Below, piece after piece: positions 7,785 through 16,384 of a stretch of 64,000 nt of DNA (positions are counted from its first letter, which is position 1; each line of letters begins with the position of its first letter). The position numbers and the translations under genes are program-made. Origin of the DNA: Sutcliffiella horikoshii (GTDB lineage: Bacteria > Bacillota > Bacilli > Bacillales > Bacillaceae_I); contig NZ_RXZI01000001.1 of the NCBI RefSeq assembly GCF_021991925.1, positions 868,001 to 932,000 on the forward strand, read 5' to 3'. The notes below the pieces were generated by a model. The model saw only the letters and a program-made list of their open reading frames with translations. It made no database searches and had not been told where the DNA came from.

Positions 7785-8577
7785 ACATATTTTTACTTTG
7801 TTGAAGGAGCTTGGATTCTCCTGTTCGCTCCCACTCTTCTACAGTTTCATACGCTTGCTGAGGGGAATAACCTTTTCCGACAAGTACACCCATCAGGATG
7901 AACTCTTGAAGAATATGAACCGCATTTATTCCTCTTTTAACATCTTCTAATCCTTCTTTTACCAAGAATTCAGTGTGCTGAACCCATTCATCCGGTGTTT
8001 TCCCACCTATGACGGTAGCCCCATCATCATGTTCCTCTGCGGCCTCCGCATCCGCTTTGGTTGGATGGACCGTACCAAACGGATGGTTAGGAGGAGCATA
8101 GATGGAGTATAGTTTTAGCGGGGTATTGCCGGTATTCGTTAGATTATGCCATGTGCCAGCAGGAATCACTATTGCATAATCATCCGATACCATTTTCTCA
8201 AAGCTTAGATTATCCTTAGTGTCACCCATTTGAACCAGTCCCTGCCCTTGTTCCAAACGCAGGAACTGATCAACATCGGGATGCATTTCTAACCCGATAT
8301 CTTCTCCGGGATTTAAGCTCATTAATGTAATCTGAAACAGTGACCCCGTCCATAATGCAGTACGAAAGTTATTATTTTGCAAGGTGAGTTCGTTTATATC
8401 TTCTGCAAAAGGATTTGGTCCGTAGTCCTTTAATTCAACTGCTCTATGACTGTTTGAGAAATAATTTGGATTATAATTGTTTGCATATGGCCAGTAATTA
8501 TTTCTTAAATAGTTATGGACAGGCGGATTCTGCGTATATGCATATGGATAAGGATACATTTGTGGAGGATAATACAT
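7783..8577 (-). CDS. Cupin-domain protein with Tyr/Pro/Asn-rich N-terminus
   Basis: 264 aa. The first 45 residues are rich in Tyr, Pro and Asn (MYYPPQMYPYPYAYT), a composition seen in spore coat proteins. The middle is a cupin of the mannose-6-phosphate-isomerase-like type: LEMHPDVDQFLRLEQGQG gives the first motif and IPAGTWHNLTNTG the second, with the histidines that normally bind metal. The last 70 residues form a helical tail containing GYSPQQAYETVEEWE. The ATG at 8577 is preceded by AAAGGAG at good spacing; an ATG at 8601 lacks one. Function unknown; a coat or stress role is a guess from composition. Confidence 0.75.
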   Translation of the reverse strand: MYYPPQMYPYPYAYTQNPPVHNYLRNNYWPYANNYNPNYFSNSHRAVELKDYGPNPFAEDINELTLQNNNFRTALWTGSLFQITLMSLNPGEDIGLEMHPDVDQFLRLEQGQGLVQMGDTKDNLSFEKMVSDDYAIVIPAGTWHNLTNTGNTPLKLYSIYAPPNHPFGTVHPTKADAEAAEEHDDGATVIGGKTPDEWVQHTEFLVKEGLEDVKRGINAVHILQEFILMGVLVGKGYSPQQAYETVEEWERTGESKLLQQSKNM

Positions 8578-8678
8578 ATTTTCAACTCCTTTGAATTTCA
8601 TTAGATTATCCTATGCCGATTGTTTGGGAATGTACGTTGTAAGGGTTGTTTAAATTTTGGGCCGTGAAAAAAATCCGT

Positions 8679-8715
8679 AAAAAAGCCTATTTCTCCGTAA
8701 AAGAAATAGGCTTTT
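8679..8715 (-). terminator. Terminator of the ring-cleaving dioxygenase gene
   Basis: Perfect 14-bp stem, AAAAGCCTATTTCT (8681-8694) with AGAAATAGGCTTTT (8702-8715). The A-rich left arm provides the T run in the minus direction. Confidence 0.9.
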
Positions 8716-8721
8716 AAATAG

Positions 8722-9702
8722 TTATTCTTTTTTAAAGTCTTTTGTACTTCTTACAGTATCAATAGGTCTGACAAGCTTCTCGATTTGTTCGCGCTTTGGT
8801 TCAAGGAACGGAGGTAAAGAAAGCTTCTCCCCTAACGTTTCATAAGGCTCATCACCCATAAAGCCCGGGCCGTCTGTAGCAAATTCAAATAATATTTGCG
8901 GTGCAACCCTTGCATACAAGGACTCAAAGAAATAGCGATCTACATGTCCGGATGTATTAAAACCGAACCCCTTCAATCTCGCATCCCACTCATCTATCAC
9001 AGAGCGGTCTTTCACCCGGAATGCAGCATGATGTACGGTCCCGAAACCTTGCTGGGCTTGAGGTAGCTTATCATTATGTTCTACAACCACTCGTGCCCCG
9101 TTGCCCCCTTCTCCTACCTCGAATAAATGGGTGTCACCGTCTTGTGCAATTTCTTTGAAAAGTAATACCTTCTCTAATACTTCTTTAAAGAAATCAAAAT
9201 TTGCGACACGAATGTGGAGAGGCCCTAATCCAGTGATTGCATATTCTAAAGGTATCGGCCCCTTTTGCCATGGTGTGCCCGGCTCTACCCCACTGTTGTT
9301 TTCATCTGAAACCAATTGGTATTGCTGATCGTCAAAATCAACGAAAGAAAGAGCTTTTGTCCCAAACTGATCTTTGATACCATTGTGCTTTACATTTAGT
9401 CGGTCGAAACGATCCACCCAATATGCTAAAGCATTATCTGATGGAACTCTGAAGCCGGTTCTGAAAATCTCATTTGTCCCATGGCTTCCTTTTGGAATGC
9501 CAGGGAAATCAAAAAATGTCATGTCCGTTCCGGGGCTCCCCGTATCATCCGCAAAAAACAGATGATATGTCTGGATGTCATCCTGATTTACTGTCTTTTT
9601 AACAAGCCTCATCCCTAAAACATAGGTAAAAAATTCATAGTTCTTTTCCGCGCTGCTTGTTATCGCTGTTACGTGATGGATCCCTTTTAAACCGTTTATC
9701 AT
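8722..9702 (-). CDS. MhqO/MhqA-type ring-cleaving dioxygenase (VOC superfamily)
   Basis: 326 aa with two glyoxalase-like halves. Putative Fe(II) ligands are in GIHHVTAI (His9/10), VHHAAFRV (His224/225) and LFEFATDGPG (Glu273), the pattern of extradiol dioxygenases. In Bacillus, MhqO, MhqE and MhqA help detoxify quinones and catechols under the repressor MhqR. The operator found 40 bases upstream fits that control. It is a single-gene unit with a strong terminator. GGGGAG precedes the ATG. The paralogue (MhqO, MhqE or MhqA) cannot be settled without alignment. Confidence 0.88.
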   Translation of the reverse strand: MINGLKGIHHVTAITSSAEKNYEFFTYVLGMRLVKKTVNQDDIQTYHLFFADDTGSPGTDMTFFDFPGIPKGSHGTNEIFRTGFRVPSDNALAYWVDRFDRLNVKHNGIKDQFGTKALSFVDFDDQQYQLVSDENNSGVEPGTPWQKGPIPLEYAITGLGPLHIRVANFDFFKEVLEKVLLFKEIAQDGDTHLFEVGEGGNGARVVVEHNDKLPQAQQGFGTVHHAAFRVKDRSVIDEWDARLKGFGFNTSGHVDRYFFESLYARVAPQILFEFATDGPGFMGDEPYETLGEKLSLPPFLEPKREQIEKLVRPIDTVRSTKDFKKE

Positions 9703-9739
9703 ATATGGTTCTCCCCTTTTTATAAAATAAGGTTATGGC

Positions 9740-9763
9740 AATTATCTTGAATTCGAGATAATT
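9740..9763. promoter_or_regulatory. MhqR-type operator
   Basis: A 24-bp near-perfect palindrome centred on GAATTC at 9749-9754. Its core TATCTTGAATTCGAGATAA matches the published MhqR box of B. subtilis (TATCTCGAATTCGAGATAA, from memory) except for one base. It lies about 40 bases upstream of the dioxygenase start. Confidence 0.75.
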
Positions 9764-9785
9764 ATATCGTGGTTGGATGGAGATG

Positions 9786-10772
9786 TCAAATTGGTGGTGT
9801 GTGGATAATTAGAGGATAAAGGTTGTACCTTCTATTCTTAGTGTTACCGGTAACCTCGAGTCCCATCGCAGTTAGTATTCTTTTCATACTATTATTTGAT
9901 GGTACGAGTAAAAACTCTCTCCCCTCTTGATTAGAAATGCTCTCGTTAAACAATAAACAATAATCTCTTAACGCAGGAATATGTGCATCTTTTGATTTGA
10001 AGTTACAGAAATCACAGCGCCAAAATGCATGAGCCCTTTTCATTGGTATAGCAAGGCAATTTGAGCATTGTACGCCGAATAAAAGCTCTTTTGAATCGAT
10101 GTTAAGCTGTCTTAAGGTTATGGTTGGTTTGACTTTATGATGCTTGATTATTAAGCTGGCAAGGTTTTTAGTTTCTGATGGGGAAAGAATCGCTCGGTTG
10201 AAGATTGTATGTTGTTGTTCGATTTTCGCAGGAAGAAAATGGCTGTGTATGACCTTTTGAAAAGTTGTCCTATCTCCAGGGTCAACTTGGATCATGGAAG
10301 AGGGATTAGAGATGACGACAAGAGAGGTAAGCGGGATGGATGGGAAATCAAATTGTTTAATCCATTGTTTAAGGAATCGTTCTTGGTTGCTGACCTGGAT
10401 GATTGGACATTGATAATAATACTCAATTCCCATATATGTCTGAGTCAGCTGATTGAAACTCCTGTCAAAGTGAATGGTCCCACTCATATTCTTTACTTCC
10501 AACAGTAAAATGAAGTTGGTAGACAGCAGTAAAGAATCAATATGGAAATTTTGATTCTGAAATTGTAAGCTGATGGAATGGAGAATGAGATAGTCTTGAT
10601 CGGGAAGGATGCTTAGGGGGTAATCAATGGAGGTTTCACCTTTATAACCTTTAGTATATTTGGCAATCAATTCCTTTACGCGAGGTATTGAAGGGTGGTC
10701 TTCCTTCAGCCGTCTTTCAATAGCCTTTAAAAATAAAATATTAACAGGAAAATCTCTCTTTTTTACTATCAT
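9786..10772 (-). CDS. NERD-domain protein with C-terminal zinc-ribbon-like motif
   Basis: 328 aa. The N-terminal half is a nuclease-related NERD domain: YKGETSIDYPL (about 43-53), then IDSLLLSTNFILLLEVKNMSG, where Asp and the Glu-x-Lys resemble the PD-(D/E)xK core. The C-terminal half carries CSNC and CDFC pairs about 20 residues apart, suggesting a zinc ribbon, then a basic tail. GGAGG lies before the ATG at 10772. It stands alone and is divergent from nothing close. NERD proteins in Bacillus have no settled role; a nucleic-acid function is inferred from the fold. Confidence 0.8.
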   Translation of the reverse strand: MIVKKRDFPVNILFLKAIERRLKEDHPSIPRVKELIAKYTKGYKGETSIDYPLSILPDQDYLILHSISLQFQNQNFHIDSLLLSTNFILLLEVKNMSGTIHFDRSFNQLTQTYMGIEYYYQCPIIQVSNQERFLKQWIKQFDFPSIPLTSLVVISNPSSMIQVDPGDRTTFQKVIHSHFLPAKIEQQHTIFNRAILSPSETKNLASLIIKHHKVKPTITLRQLNIDSKELLFGVQCSNCLAIPMKRAHAFWRCDFCNFKSKDAHIPALRDYCLLFNESISNQEGREFLLVPSNNSMKRILTAMGLEVTGNTKNRRYNLYPLIIHTPPI

Positions 10773-10804
10773 CTTTGACCTCCAATTTTTTTATTCTATT
10801 CTAA

Positions 10805-10834
10805 ATTATATAGGAGTGACAGGGATATGTCCCT
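10805..10834 (-). promoter_or_regulatory. Likely promoter of the NERD gene with a palindrome over the -35 box
   Basis: On the minus strand a TATAAT (10810-10805) lies 17 bases after GGGACA (10833-10828). The -35 hexamer falls inside AGGGATATGTCCCT (10821-10834), a 14-bp palindrome with mismatch only at its two inner pairs, possibly an operator. Confidence 0.45.
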
Positions 10835-10867
10835 AACTAAATGAAGGAAATGGCGCGTTTTTCAAAT

Positions 10868-10994
10868 CGGGCGGTAATTTGAATTTACGGGCGATTTTTA
10901 ATAAATACGGGCGAAAATCCGAAGAATCGGGCGCTTTTAAATTTTTACGGGCGAAAATCCAACTTTACGGGCGAAAAATGAGTACAATCGGGCG
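10868..10994. repeat. Seven CGGGCG boxes with 20-bp period
   Basis: CGGGCG starts at 10868, 10888, 10908, 10928, 10948, 10968 and 10989: six in exact 20-base register and the last at 21. Each is preceded by TTTA, AATA or AAT and usually followed by A-rich sequence, while the spacers are otherwise different. The last box opens an 8-bp perfect hairpin with 11013-11020. The rest of the interval to 11125 has C-rich sequence and no gene. Confidence 0.8.
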
Positions 10995-11125
10995 AACGCT
11001 TAAATTATAAAAGTTCGCCCAAAGAGGCTGTCCCCCAGCCCCACCTCTATGGCGATTCCCTCAAATGATTCCATACTCTAGTAAGCAACTACTCTTCCAC
11101 AAAGAGCCGTCCCCCCCTTCTCCCA

Positions 11126-11929
11126 CTACAACTCATACTCCCACTCTTCCTTCATCTGAATATAAAGCTCGAGCAGCATATCTTCCAATTCATCATAATG
11201 TTTACTAGAAGGGTCCAGATCAATCTTTGGAAACAGGATATCTGCCAATTTACGAGTCAAAACGATTCTGTCATCTGTGTTTAAAGAGTCAAAACGTTCT
11301 GCGTATGTCTTCAAAAGTTTCCATTCTTTTGCACCTAAGGCTCTCAAAGCCCCTTCTTCTACTAGGCCGCCCTTCGCGCCAAGTCCTTTTTCAGCAATTA
11401 GTTTGTCTAGCTTTGAAGCCCTCTTTTTCTTTTTCCCTCTTCTTTCATGAACGACGATGGTGCCAGCCACCAGGTCTCCAAGGCGTTTGTGCTTGGAATG
11501 GAAAAAGATCATCAACATCCCCACCAGGTAATTGATCGGCAGCATATCTATGATTCGCAGAAAATTTCGTATTAAGCTGGATAACAATGTAATACTATGC
11601 CCATTTTCTTGTATAACGCGGATGCCGAGCGCTTTTTTTCCAAGTGTCCGTCCGCCTGTAAAGTATTCTAGGAGGAAGTAATAGCTCCAATTTAGGACAA
11701 ACATGATTATGAGGACTCCTGCAAACAGATAGGATGGAATATCCGACTGAAAATAATCGAAAAAGCTGGCATTTAGTCCGAATATCAGTGAGATCACAAT
11801 AAGAATATTGATGGCTATCAATATGAGTGAATCAATAATAAAGGCGGCTGCCCTGCTGCCTAAGCCTGCTGCCTGGAATTGCAGGGATACATATTCAGGA
11901 GTTTTGATATCCACTTGTTCTGTGTTCAA
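11126..11929 (-). CDS. RDD family membrane protein
   Basis: 267 aa. Residues 10-150 form the RDD domain with its Arg and Asp-Asp signature: AAGLGSRAAAFIIDSLIL (18-35), then four hydrophobic segments and GRTLGKKALGIRV, ending with KRLGDLVAGTIVV. The last 100 residues are soluble and helical, with an acidic end. Some RDD proteins act in sodium or other cation export, but function is not general. It is divergent from the SpoIIM-family gene; RDD and SpoIIM-family genes often sit beside MoxR/DUF58 operons, as here. The start ATG is at 11929. Confidence 0.88.
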   Translation of the reverse strand: MNTEQVDIKTPEYVSLQFQAAGLGSRAAAFIIDSLILIAINILIVISLIFGLNASFFDYFQSDIPSYLFAGVLIIMFVLNWSYYFLLEYFTGGRTLGKKALGIRVIQENGHSITLLSSLIRNFLRIIDMLPINYLVGMLMIFFHSKHKRLGDLVAGTIVVHERRGKKKKRASKLDKLIAEKGLGAKGGLVEEGALRALGAKEWKLLKTYAERFDSLNTDDRIVLTRKLADILFPKIDLDPSSKHYDELEDMLLELYIQMKEEWEYEL

Positions 11930-12037
11930 GATGATTCCCTCTTTCTATGGATAAATTTAACTAAGAAGTGTTTCTATTTTTCTATAATATTACTATAATG
12001 GAGTAGATTGATGAAATTAGACACGAGGTGTAAAGGG

Positions 12038-13000
12038 ATGAATGTCAAACAATTTATAAAACAACATCGTGATCAATGGAAAGAGCTTGAACAGCTTGCT
12101 ACCGACTTACATAAAAGAAAAAATATAACGGGTGAAAATCTGCAAAAGTTCCACCGACTCTACCAAAAGGCTGCGCAGAATCTATCATACAGTCAGACCT
12201 ACTTTCCCGAAGAAGAAGTGACAGTGTACTTAAATGGACTCATATCCAAATCTCATAATCTACTATATAAAGATCAGATTACGAGCTGGAAGCAGGCGGG
12301 TGATTTTTTTGGACATAAGTTCATCGGACTACTCTATGAACAATGGAAGTTTGTAGTAATTGCCATGCTTCTATTCACTGTTGGAGGGCTTGGGGCATTC
12401 TTTGCTGTGTTGCAAGACCCTCTTTATGTGTATTCCATTCTTTCTCCTGATATGGCACAAAGCATCGATCCAGAAAAGCTTGGTACGAGTGATGGGATGC
12501 AGGATGCTCCTGTGATGTCTGCCAGCATATTGACGAATAATATTCAGGTGGCGATTCTTGCGTTTGCCGGTGGAGTCACCTTTGGCCTGCTGACAGTCTA
12601 TGTATTAATTTACAATGGCGTCATTGTCGGAGCCATTGCAGGGTTATTTTGGCATCATAGTATGACATACGAGTTCTGGGCATACATCGTTCCCCACGGT
12701 ATGATTGAATTGACAGCTATTTTTATAGCTGGTGGTGCGGGTCTTCTGATGGGTTATAAGCTGTTTGTGCCTGGAGAATATTCAAGAGGCTACCAGCTGA
12801 AAGTGAATGCCAAGCGTTCTGTCCAACTGCTGCTTGGGACCATACCGTTGTTCATTATAGCAGGGATAATTGAAGGATTCATTACCCCTGCGGCTATACC
12901 GCTGGAAGCCAAGTATTTTGTTGCAGGTATGACGGTCATCGGTTTGATTCTTTACGTTGCAATAGGTAAATTCAGATTGCAAAAATCGCAGTTACAATAG
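12038..13000 (+). CDS. SpoIIM-family (DUF95) integral membrane protein
   Basis: 320 aa. The first 100 residues are cytoplasmic and helical; the rest has about five TM segments of the stage II sporulation protein M fold, with the conserved NNIQVAILAFAGGVTFG and PHGMIELTAIFIAGGAG. In B. subtilis SpoIIM works in forespore engulfment, but longer paralogues like this one are common next to RDD and MoxR genes and need not be sporulation proteins. I place the start at 12038 because GAGGTG lies before that ATG; starts at 12008 or 12011 are possible. The 3' end overlaps the convergent DUF58 gene by nine bases. Confidence 0.85.
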   Translation: MNVKQFIKQHRDQWKELEQLATDLHKRKNITGENLQKFHRLYQKAAQNLSYSQTYFPEEEVTVYLNGLISKSHNLLYKDQITSWKQAGDFFGHKFIGLLYEQWKFVVIAMLLFTVGGLGAFFAVLQDPLYVYSILSPDMAQSIDPEKLGTSDGMQDAPVMSASILTNNIQVAILAFAGGVTFGLLTVYVLIYNGVIVGAIAGLFWHHSMTYEFWAYIVPHGMIELTAIFIAGGAGLLMGYKLFVPGEYSRGYQLKVNAKRSVQLLLGTIPLFIIAGIIEGFITPAAIPLEAKYFVAGMTVIGLILYVAIGKFRLQKSQLQ

Positions 13001-14353
13001 ACCTCTGTTGATAGTGTCAATATAATGGGAGACAGCGGCTGTTGCAAGTCTCTCTTCACGGGCCTCCATCATTAAGAGGCCTTGTTTTTCCCATTTTAAT
13101 TTCTCGCGTTTCTTTATAAGAAGTTGCTGTTGTGCGATAGCTTTTATCATGGTTGCTTCCAGGTTGTTGGTAGCGGACTTTGCTCTTGTAACCAACGTTT
13201 CGTCCTCGACCCCAATCATAAAGAAAAGATGCCTTTGTCTGACTCTTTTTAAATAGATGAGGGCGCTTTCTTCATATAGAAATGTTTTAACATCACTGAA
13301 CAAAAGAATGAGGCTCCGCTTTTTCTGTACAAGCTGTAAATATTGAAAAACCTCCGCATAATTGGATTCTGCTGCATCGACTTGCACGTTGTAGATCGAC
13401 TGTAAGATGGTTTGCAAGTGTTGCATTCCTTTGGCGGGTGGAACATAGGCTTTCACTTTTTTAGAAAAAGCAAGTACAGCGACATAGTCCCCTTTTTGCA
13501 GGGTGGCTGTTGCTACTGTAAGGACTGCTTCAAGCGATTTCTCTAAGCGATTTCCTCTTTTCAGCTCGGCCCCCATCATTCTTCCACAATCCACTAGTAT
13601 CGTTATATACTTTCCATGTTCTGGTTCATACTCATTCGTCATGACTTCCTGCAACTTTGCAGTTTGGCGCCAGTTAATCTTTCGAGGGTCATCACCGACC
13701 ACATAGGACCGGATCTTTGCGAATTCCCCGACTCCACTTTTTTGTTTGCGAATGTTAACTCCTTCATGAATCAGATATCTTTGTGCGTTCTCCAAATATT
13801 GCTTTGTTTCCGTCAAGTCAGGAATCACCTTAACGGAACGGCGTTGCTCCACCGTCATTTGCTTTTGCCACAAACCGATACGGCTTTTATAGCGTAAAAA
13901 GAGTTTCTCAATCTCATAGTCTCCTCTTACCGGGGCAGTTGTTTGGTAGGTGAACAACTTCTTGGAACCTTTTTCAACCATGCCACTTATTGGGAAAGGC
14001 CTGTCAAAGGACTGTGGGATTCCATCTTTCCACTCACAAAACATGTCCTGATCGGATGGATTTTCCACCACCATCTTGACAGCATAGGTAATGCCACGCT
14101 CCATCTCAGAAGGTAGAACCCTGGTAACTTTCAATACATCCTTACTTGGAGAGAACACAAGGTCCACCAGGGTGAAAAGAACAAAAAATCCATTTAGCAA
14201 AAAGATGACAGGCCATGAAATTGCTACAAAAAAGCTTGCAATAATGAACCCTGTTGAAAGAAAAGCATATAGGAGTAACAGCTTCTTTGTTGGCAGAACA
14301 CCCTTATCTCGGAACAGGAACCGCTCCCACAAGTTCTTCAATGATTTGCTCAA
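12992..14353 (-). CDS. DUF58 protein with vWA-like fold
   Basis: 453 aa, last gene of the MoxR operon. Two TM segments lie at about 22-62. Residues 207-232 hold the DUF58 signature (GVGEFAKIRSYVVGDDPRKI and NWR). From 250 on it resembles a von Willebrand A domain, but the metal site reads DCGRM instead of the usual DxSxS. DUF58 proteins work with MoxR AAA ATPases, perhaps as a chaperone or adaptor for envelope or metal-dependent processes. The start is TTG at 14353 with GGAGGG eight bases upstream, inside the moxR gene, which it overlaps by 50 bases. Confidence 0.9.
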   Translation of the reverse strand: MSKSLKNLWERFLFRDKGVLPTKKLLLLYAFLSTGFIIASFFVAISWPVIFLLNGFFVLFTLVDLVFSPSKDVLKVTRVLPSEMERGITYAVKMVVENPSDQDMFCEWKDGIPQSFDRPFPISGMVEKGSKKLFTYQTTAPVRGDYEIEKLFLRYKSRIGLWQKQMTVEQRRSVKVIPDLTETKQYLENAQRYLIHEGVNIRKQKSGVGEFAKIRSYVVGDDPRKINWRQTAKLQEVMTNEYEPEHGKYITILVDCGRMMGAELKRGNRLEKSLEAVLTVATATLQKGDYVAVLAFSKKVKAYVPPAKGMQHLQTILQSIYNVQVDAAESNYAEVFQYLQLVQKKRSLILLFSDVKTFLYEESALIYLKRVRQRHLFFMIGVEDETLVTRAKSATNNLEATMIKAIAQQQLLIKKREKLKWEKQGLLMMEAREERLATAAVSHYIDTINRGLL

Positions 14354-15233
14354 CAGTCGATCCCTCCAATTCCATATGAGGAGATAATTGTATGCGGTGT
14401 CGTAAGGCTGGTTTTGTCACCATTTTTATATCATCAGGCGTTACATAGTCCCGGTTGCTCAAGTAGGCCCAAGCCTGTGCAGCTCTACCAATGGAAATTC
14501 CCGCACGGGTACTTGCCCCAAAGCGGATGGAGTCCGACTCTCGTGTTTTTCTGACGATTTGCATAATATAATCCAAGATATTGTCACTAAGTGTGACCTG
14601 CTGGATCTCTTCTCTTATCGAAAGGAAAGACTCCATATCCAATACGGGTGGGACGTCAGAATGGGTAAACCTTTTGCCGATCACCTGTTTTAGAACCTCT
14701 GTCTCTTCTTCAAGCCTTGGAAAATCGATATTCAACTTGAATAGGAATCGGTCCTGCTGTGCTTCAGGCAAAGGGTAAGTTCCTTCATATTCAATCGGAT
14801 TCTGAGTTGCCACGACAAAAAACACCTCTGGCAATGGATAAGTCTCCCCTTGTATAGTTACTTGCTTCTCCTCCATAGCCTCCAGTAAAGCCGACTGGGT
14901 TTTTGCTGGCGTACGATTTATTTCATCTGCAAGCATGATGTTTGTAAAGATTGGGCCTTTTAATGTTTCAAATGTCCCTTCTTTCATATTATAGATAGAG
15001 CTTCCTGTGATATCACTCGGCAAGAGGTCAGGTGTAAATTGGATCCTATTGAATGTACCTCCCATTAACGTGGCGAGTGTACGAACCATCTGTGTTTTCC
15101 CCGTTCCAGGCACCCCTTCCAACAGTACGTGCCCCCCTGCTAATACGGAAGCTAGTAGAAGTCTTACATTCATCTGTTGTCCAAGTATTCTTTCCTCATA
15201 TTTTTCAAGAAGAGATGCTAATTCAGGCTTCAT
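14304..15233 (-). CDS. MoxR-family AAA+ ATPase
   Basis: 309 aa, complete. Walker A GVPGTGKT at 40-47, Walker B LADEINR at 101-107, sensor 1 ATQNP at 142-146 and arginine-rich lid region (FGASTRAG). MoxR ATPases act as chaperone-like machines with vWA or DUF58 partners, here encoded directly downstream with a long overlap. The ATG overlaps the stop of the DUF4350 gene as ATGA. A cytosolic oligomer working with membrane DUF58 and DUF4129 proteins is the likely arrangement; the client is unknown. Confidence 0.95.
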   Translation of the reverse strand: MKPELASLLEKYEERILGQQMNVRLLLASVLAGGHVLLEGVPGTGKTQMVRTLATLMGGTFNRIQFTPDLLPSDITGSSIYNMKEGTFETLKGPIFTNIMLADEINRTPAKTQSALLEAMEEKQVTIQGETYPLPEVFFVVATQNPIEYEGTYPLPEAQQDRFLFKLNIDFPRLEEETEVLKQVIGKRFTHSDVPPVLDMESFLSIREEIQQVTLSDNILDYIMQIVRKTRESDSIRFGASTRAGISIGRAAQAWAYLSNRDYVTPDDIKMVTKPALRHRIQLSPHMELEGSTVEQIIEELVGAVPVPR

Positions 15234-16366
15234 CCCTCTTCCACCTCATTTCGTAATGTGTCCAGTTGTTTGGACCATAGTAAATATTCCTGCTTCGATA
15301 TCTTTTCTTTGTTTAACACCGTTGTTAATTGCTGTAAAAACAAATCAATTTCTCCATTATCTTTCGTCTTCCATTTCCTATGTAGAATTTCCGCACAATC
15401 TTTCCAATCCTTATTGAAAGGTACTCCCCACTTATCTTGCATCAAGTACTTTACATAATCCGCCTGTGTTAGGAGGGAATCGCGATATGCATTGCCCTTA
15501 AGGTGCCATGCTGCCAATGCACGAATGCTCTCATCACTGAACCGGACTGTTTCTTCTCTAGGATGTAAAATCGGACCAAATCTTTTTCCAAGCATCCAAA
15601 GCAAAAAGCAAGTTATTATCAAGCCTTGAAAAAGTAAAAGCAAAAACCAATCCTGGTAGACATCTAGGGAGGTTGAACCGGTGTCTCCGTGATTGAATTC
15701 ATCAAAAAGAATATTGGTATAATCCATTCCTTCTTCTTGTAAAAGGCCGAGTATTAATGGAAGATGGTCCTTTGTCAAGATTTCTCCATTCATAAGCCAG
15801 TTAGGAGCCAAGGAGACAATAAGGGCCCCTTCTCCGTATGTCCGCTTCACAGCAATAGCACCGTGAAAATCAGAAAGCAGAACCTCATCATCCCCTGACA
15901 CATCTATTCTGACGGTAGAATACATGTCTGCTACGTGGCTTTTTTCATGGGAATCAAACACGGTTGTTTCAGGAAACAATAATTCTATATATGTGGTTTG
16001 TAAATCAAAAAAGCCCCTTGGATTGGTCTTCATCATTAAGATAGTGTTTCCTTTTTCCATAAAACTGATATAATCTTCCATCGCTTCAGTGTCGGGCATG
16101 AAGTATGGTTCAACCATCAGTAACAATTGACGACCTTGTGTTTTTGGAAGTAGTGTAGATGGCTGTTCCCATCTGTCCACATCAAAGCTTTCATTATCCA
16201 AGTAGGTATAGAATCCCTTTATTCCATTGGGAGAGGGGGATTCGGAATCAAAAGGTGCGAATTCCTTTGGTTGTTTGGATAAAATAAAGTAGCTACAGAT
16301 CAGGAATAATAAGAGTAGTAGACCAAGCCATAGCCAACTCTTTTTCATAGCTGAAGAACTTTGCAA
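15230..16366 (-). CDS. DUF4350 membrane protein of the MoxR operon
   Basis: 378 aa. A short N-terminus leads to a TM helix (about residues 10-30 of the product), then an extracellular or soluble alpha/beta region with DUF4350 character (PSPNGIKGFYTYLDNE, GRQLLLMVEPYF, YGEGALIVSLAPNW), a second TM near 245-265 and a cytoplasmic tail (FSDESIRALAAWHLKGNAY). TTG at 16366 is preceded by GGAGGG six bases away; an ATG at 16384 would overlap the upstream stop region but lacks such a site. It overlaps moxR by four bases. DUF4350 genes co-occur with MoxR, DUF58 and DUF4129; role unknown. Confidence 0.8.
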   Translation of the reverse strand: MQSSSAMKKSWLWLGLLLLLFLICSYFILSKQPKEFAPFDSESPSPNGIKGFYTYLDNESFDVDRWEQPSTLLPKTQGRQLLLMVEPYFMPDTEAMEDYISFMEKGNTILMMKTNPRGFFDLQTTYIELLFPETTVFDSHEKSHVADMYSTVRIDVSGDDEVLLSDFHGAIAVKRTYGEGALIVSLAPNWLMNGEILTKDHLPLILGLLQEEGMDYTNILFDEFNHGDTGSTSLDVYQDWFLLLLFQGLIITCFLLWMLGKRFGPILHPREETVRFSDESIRALAAWHLKGNAYRDSLLTQADYVKYLMQDKWGVPFNKDWKDCAEILHRKWKTKDNGEIDLFLQQLTTVLNKEKISKQEYLLWSKQLDTLRNEVEEG

Positions 16367-16384
16367 ATGCCTCCCTCCTTCCAT

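Noticed and set aside
10990-11020. GGGCGAAC/GTTCGCCC hairpin as a terminator
   Set aside because: No T run on either strand; better seen as part of the CGGGCG array.
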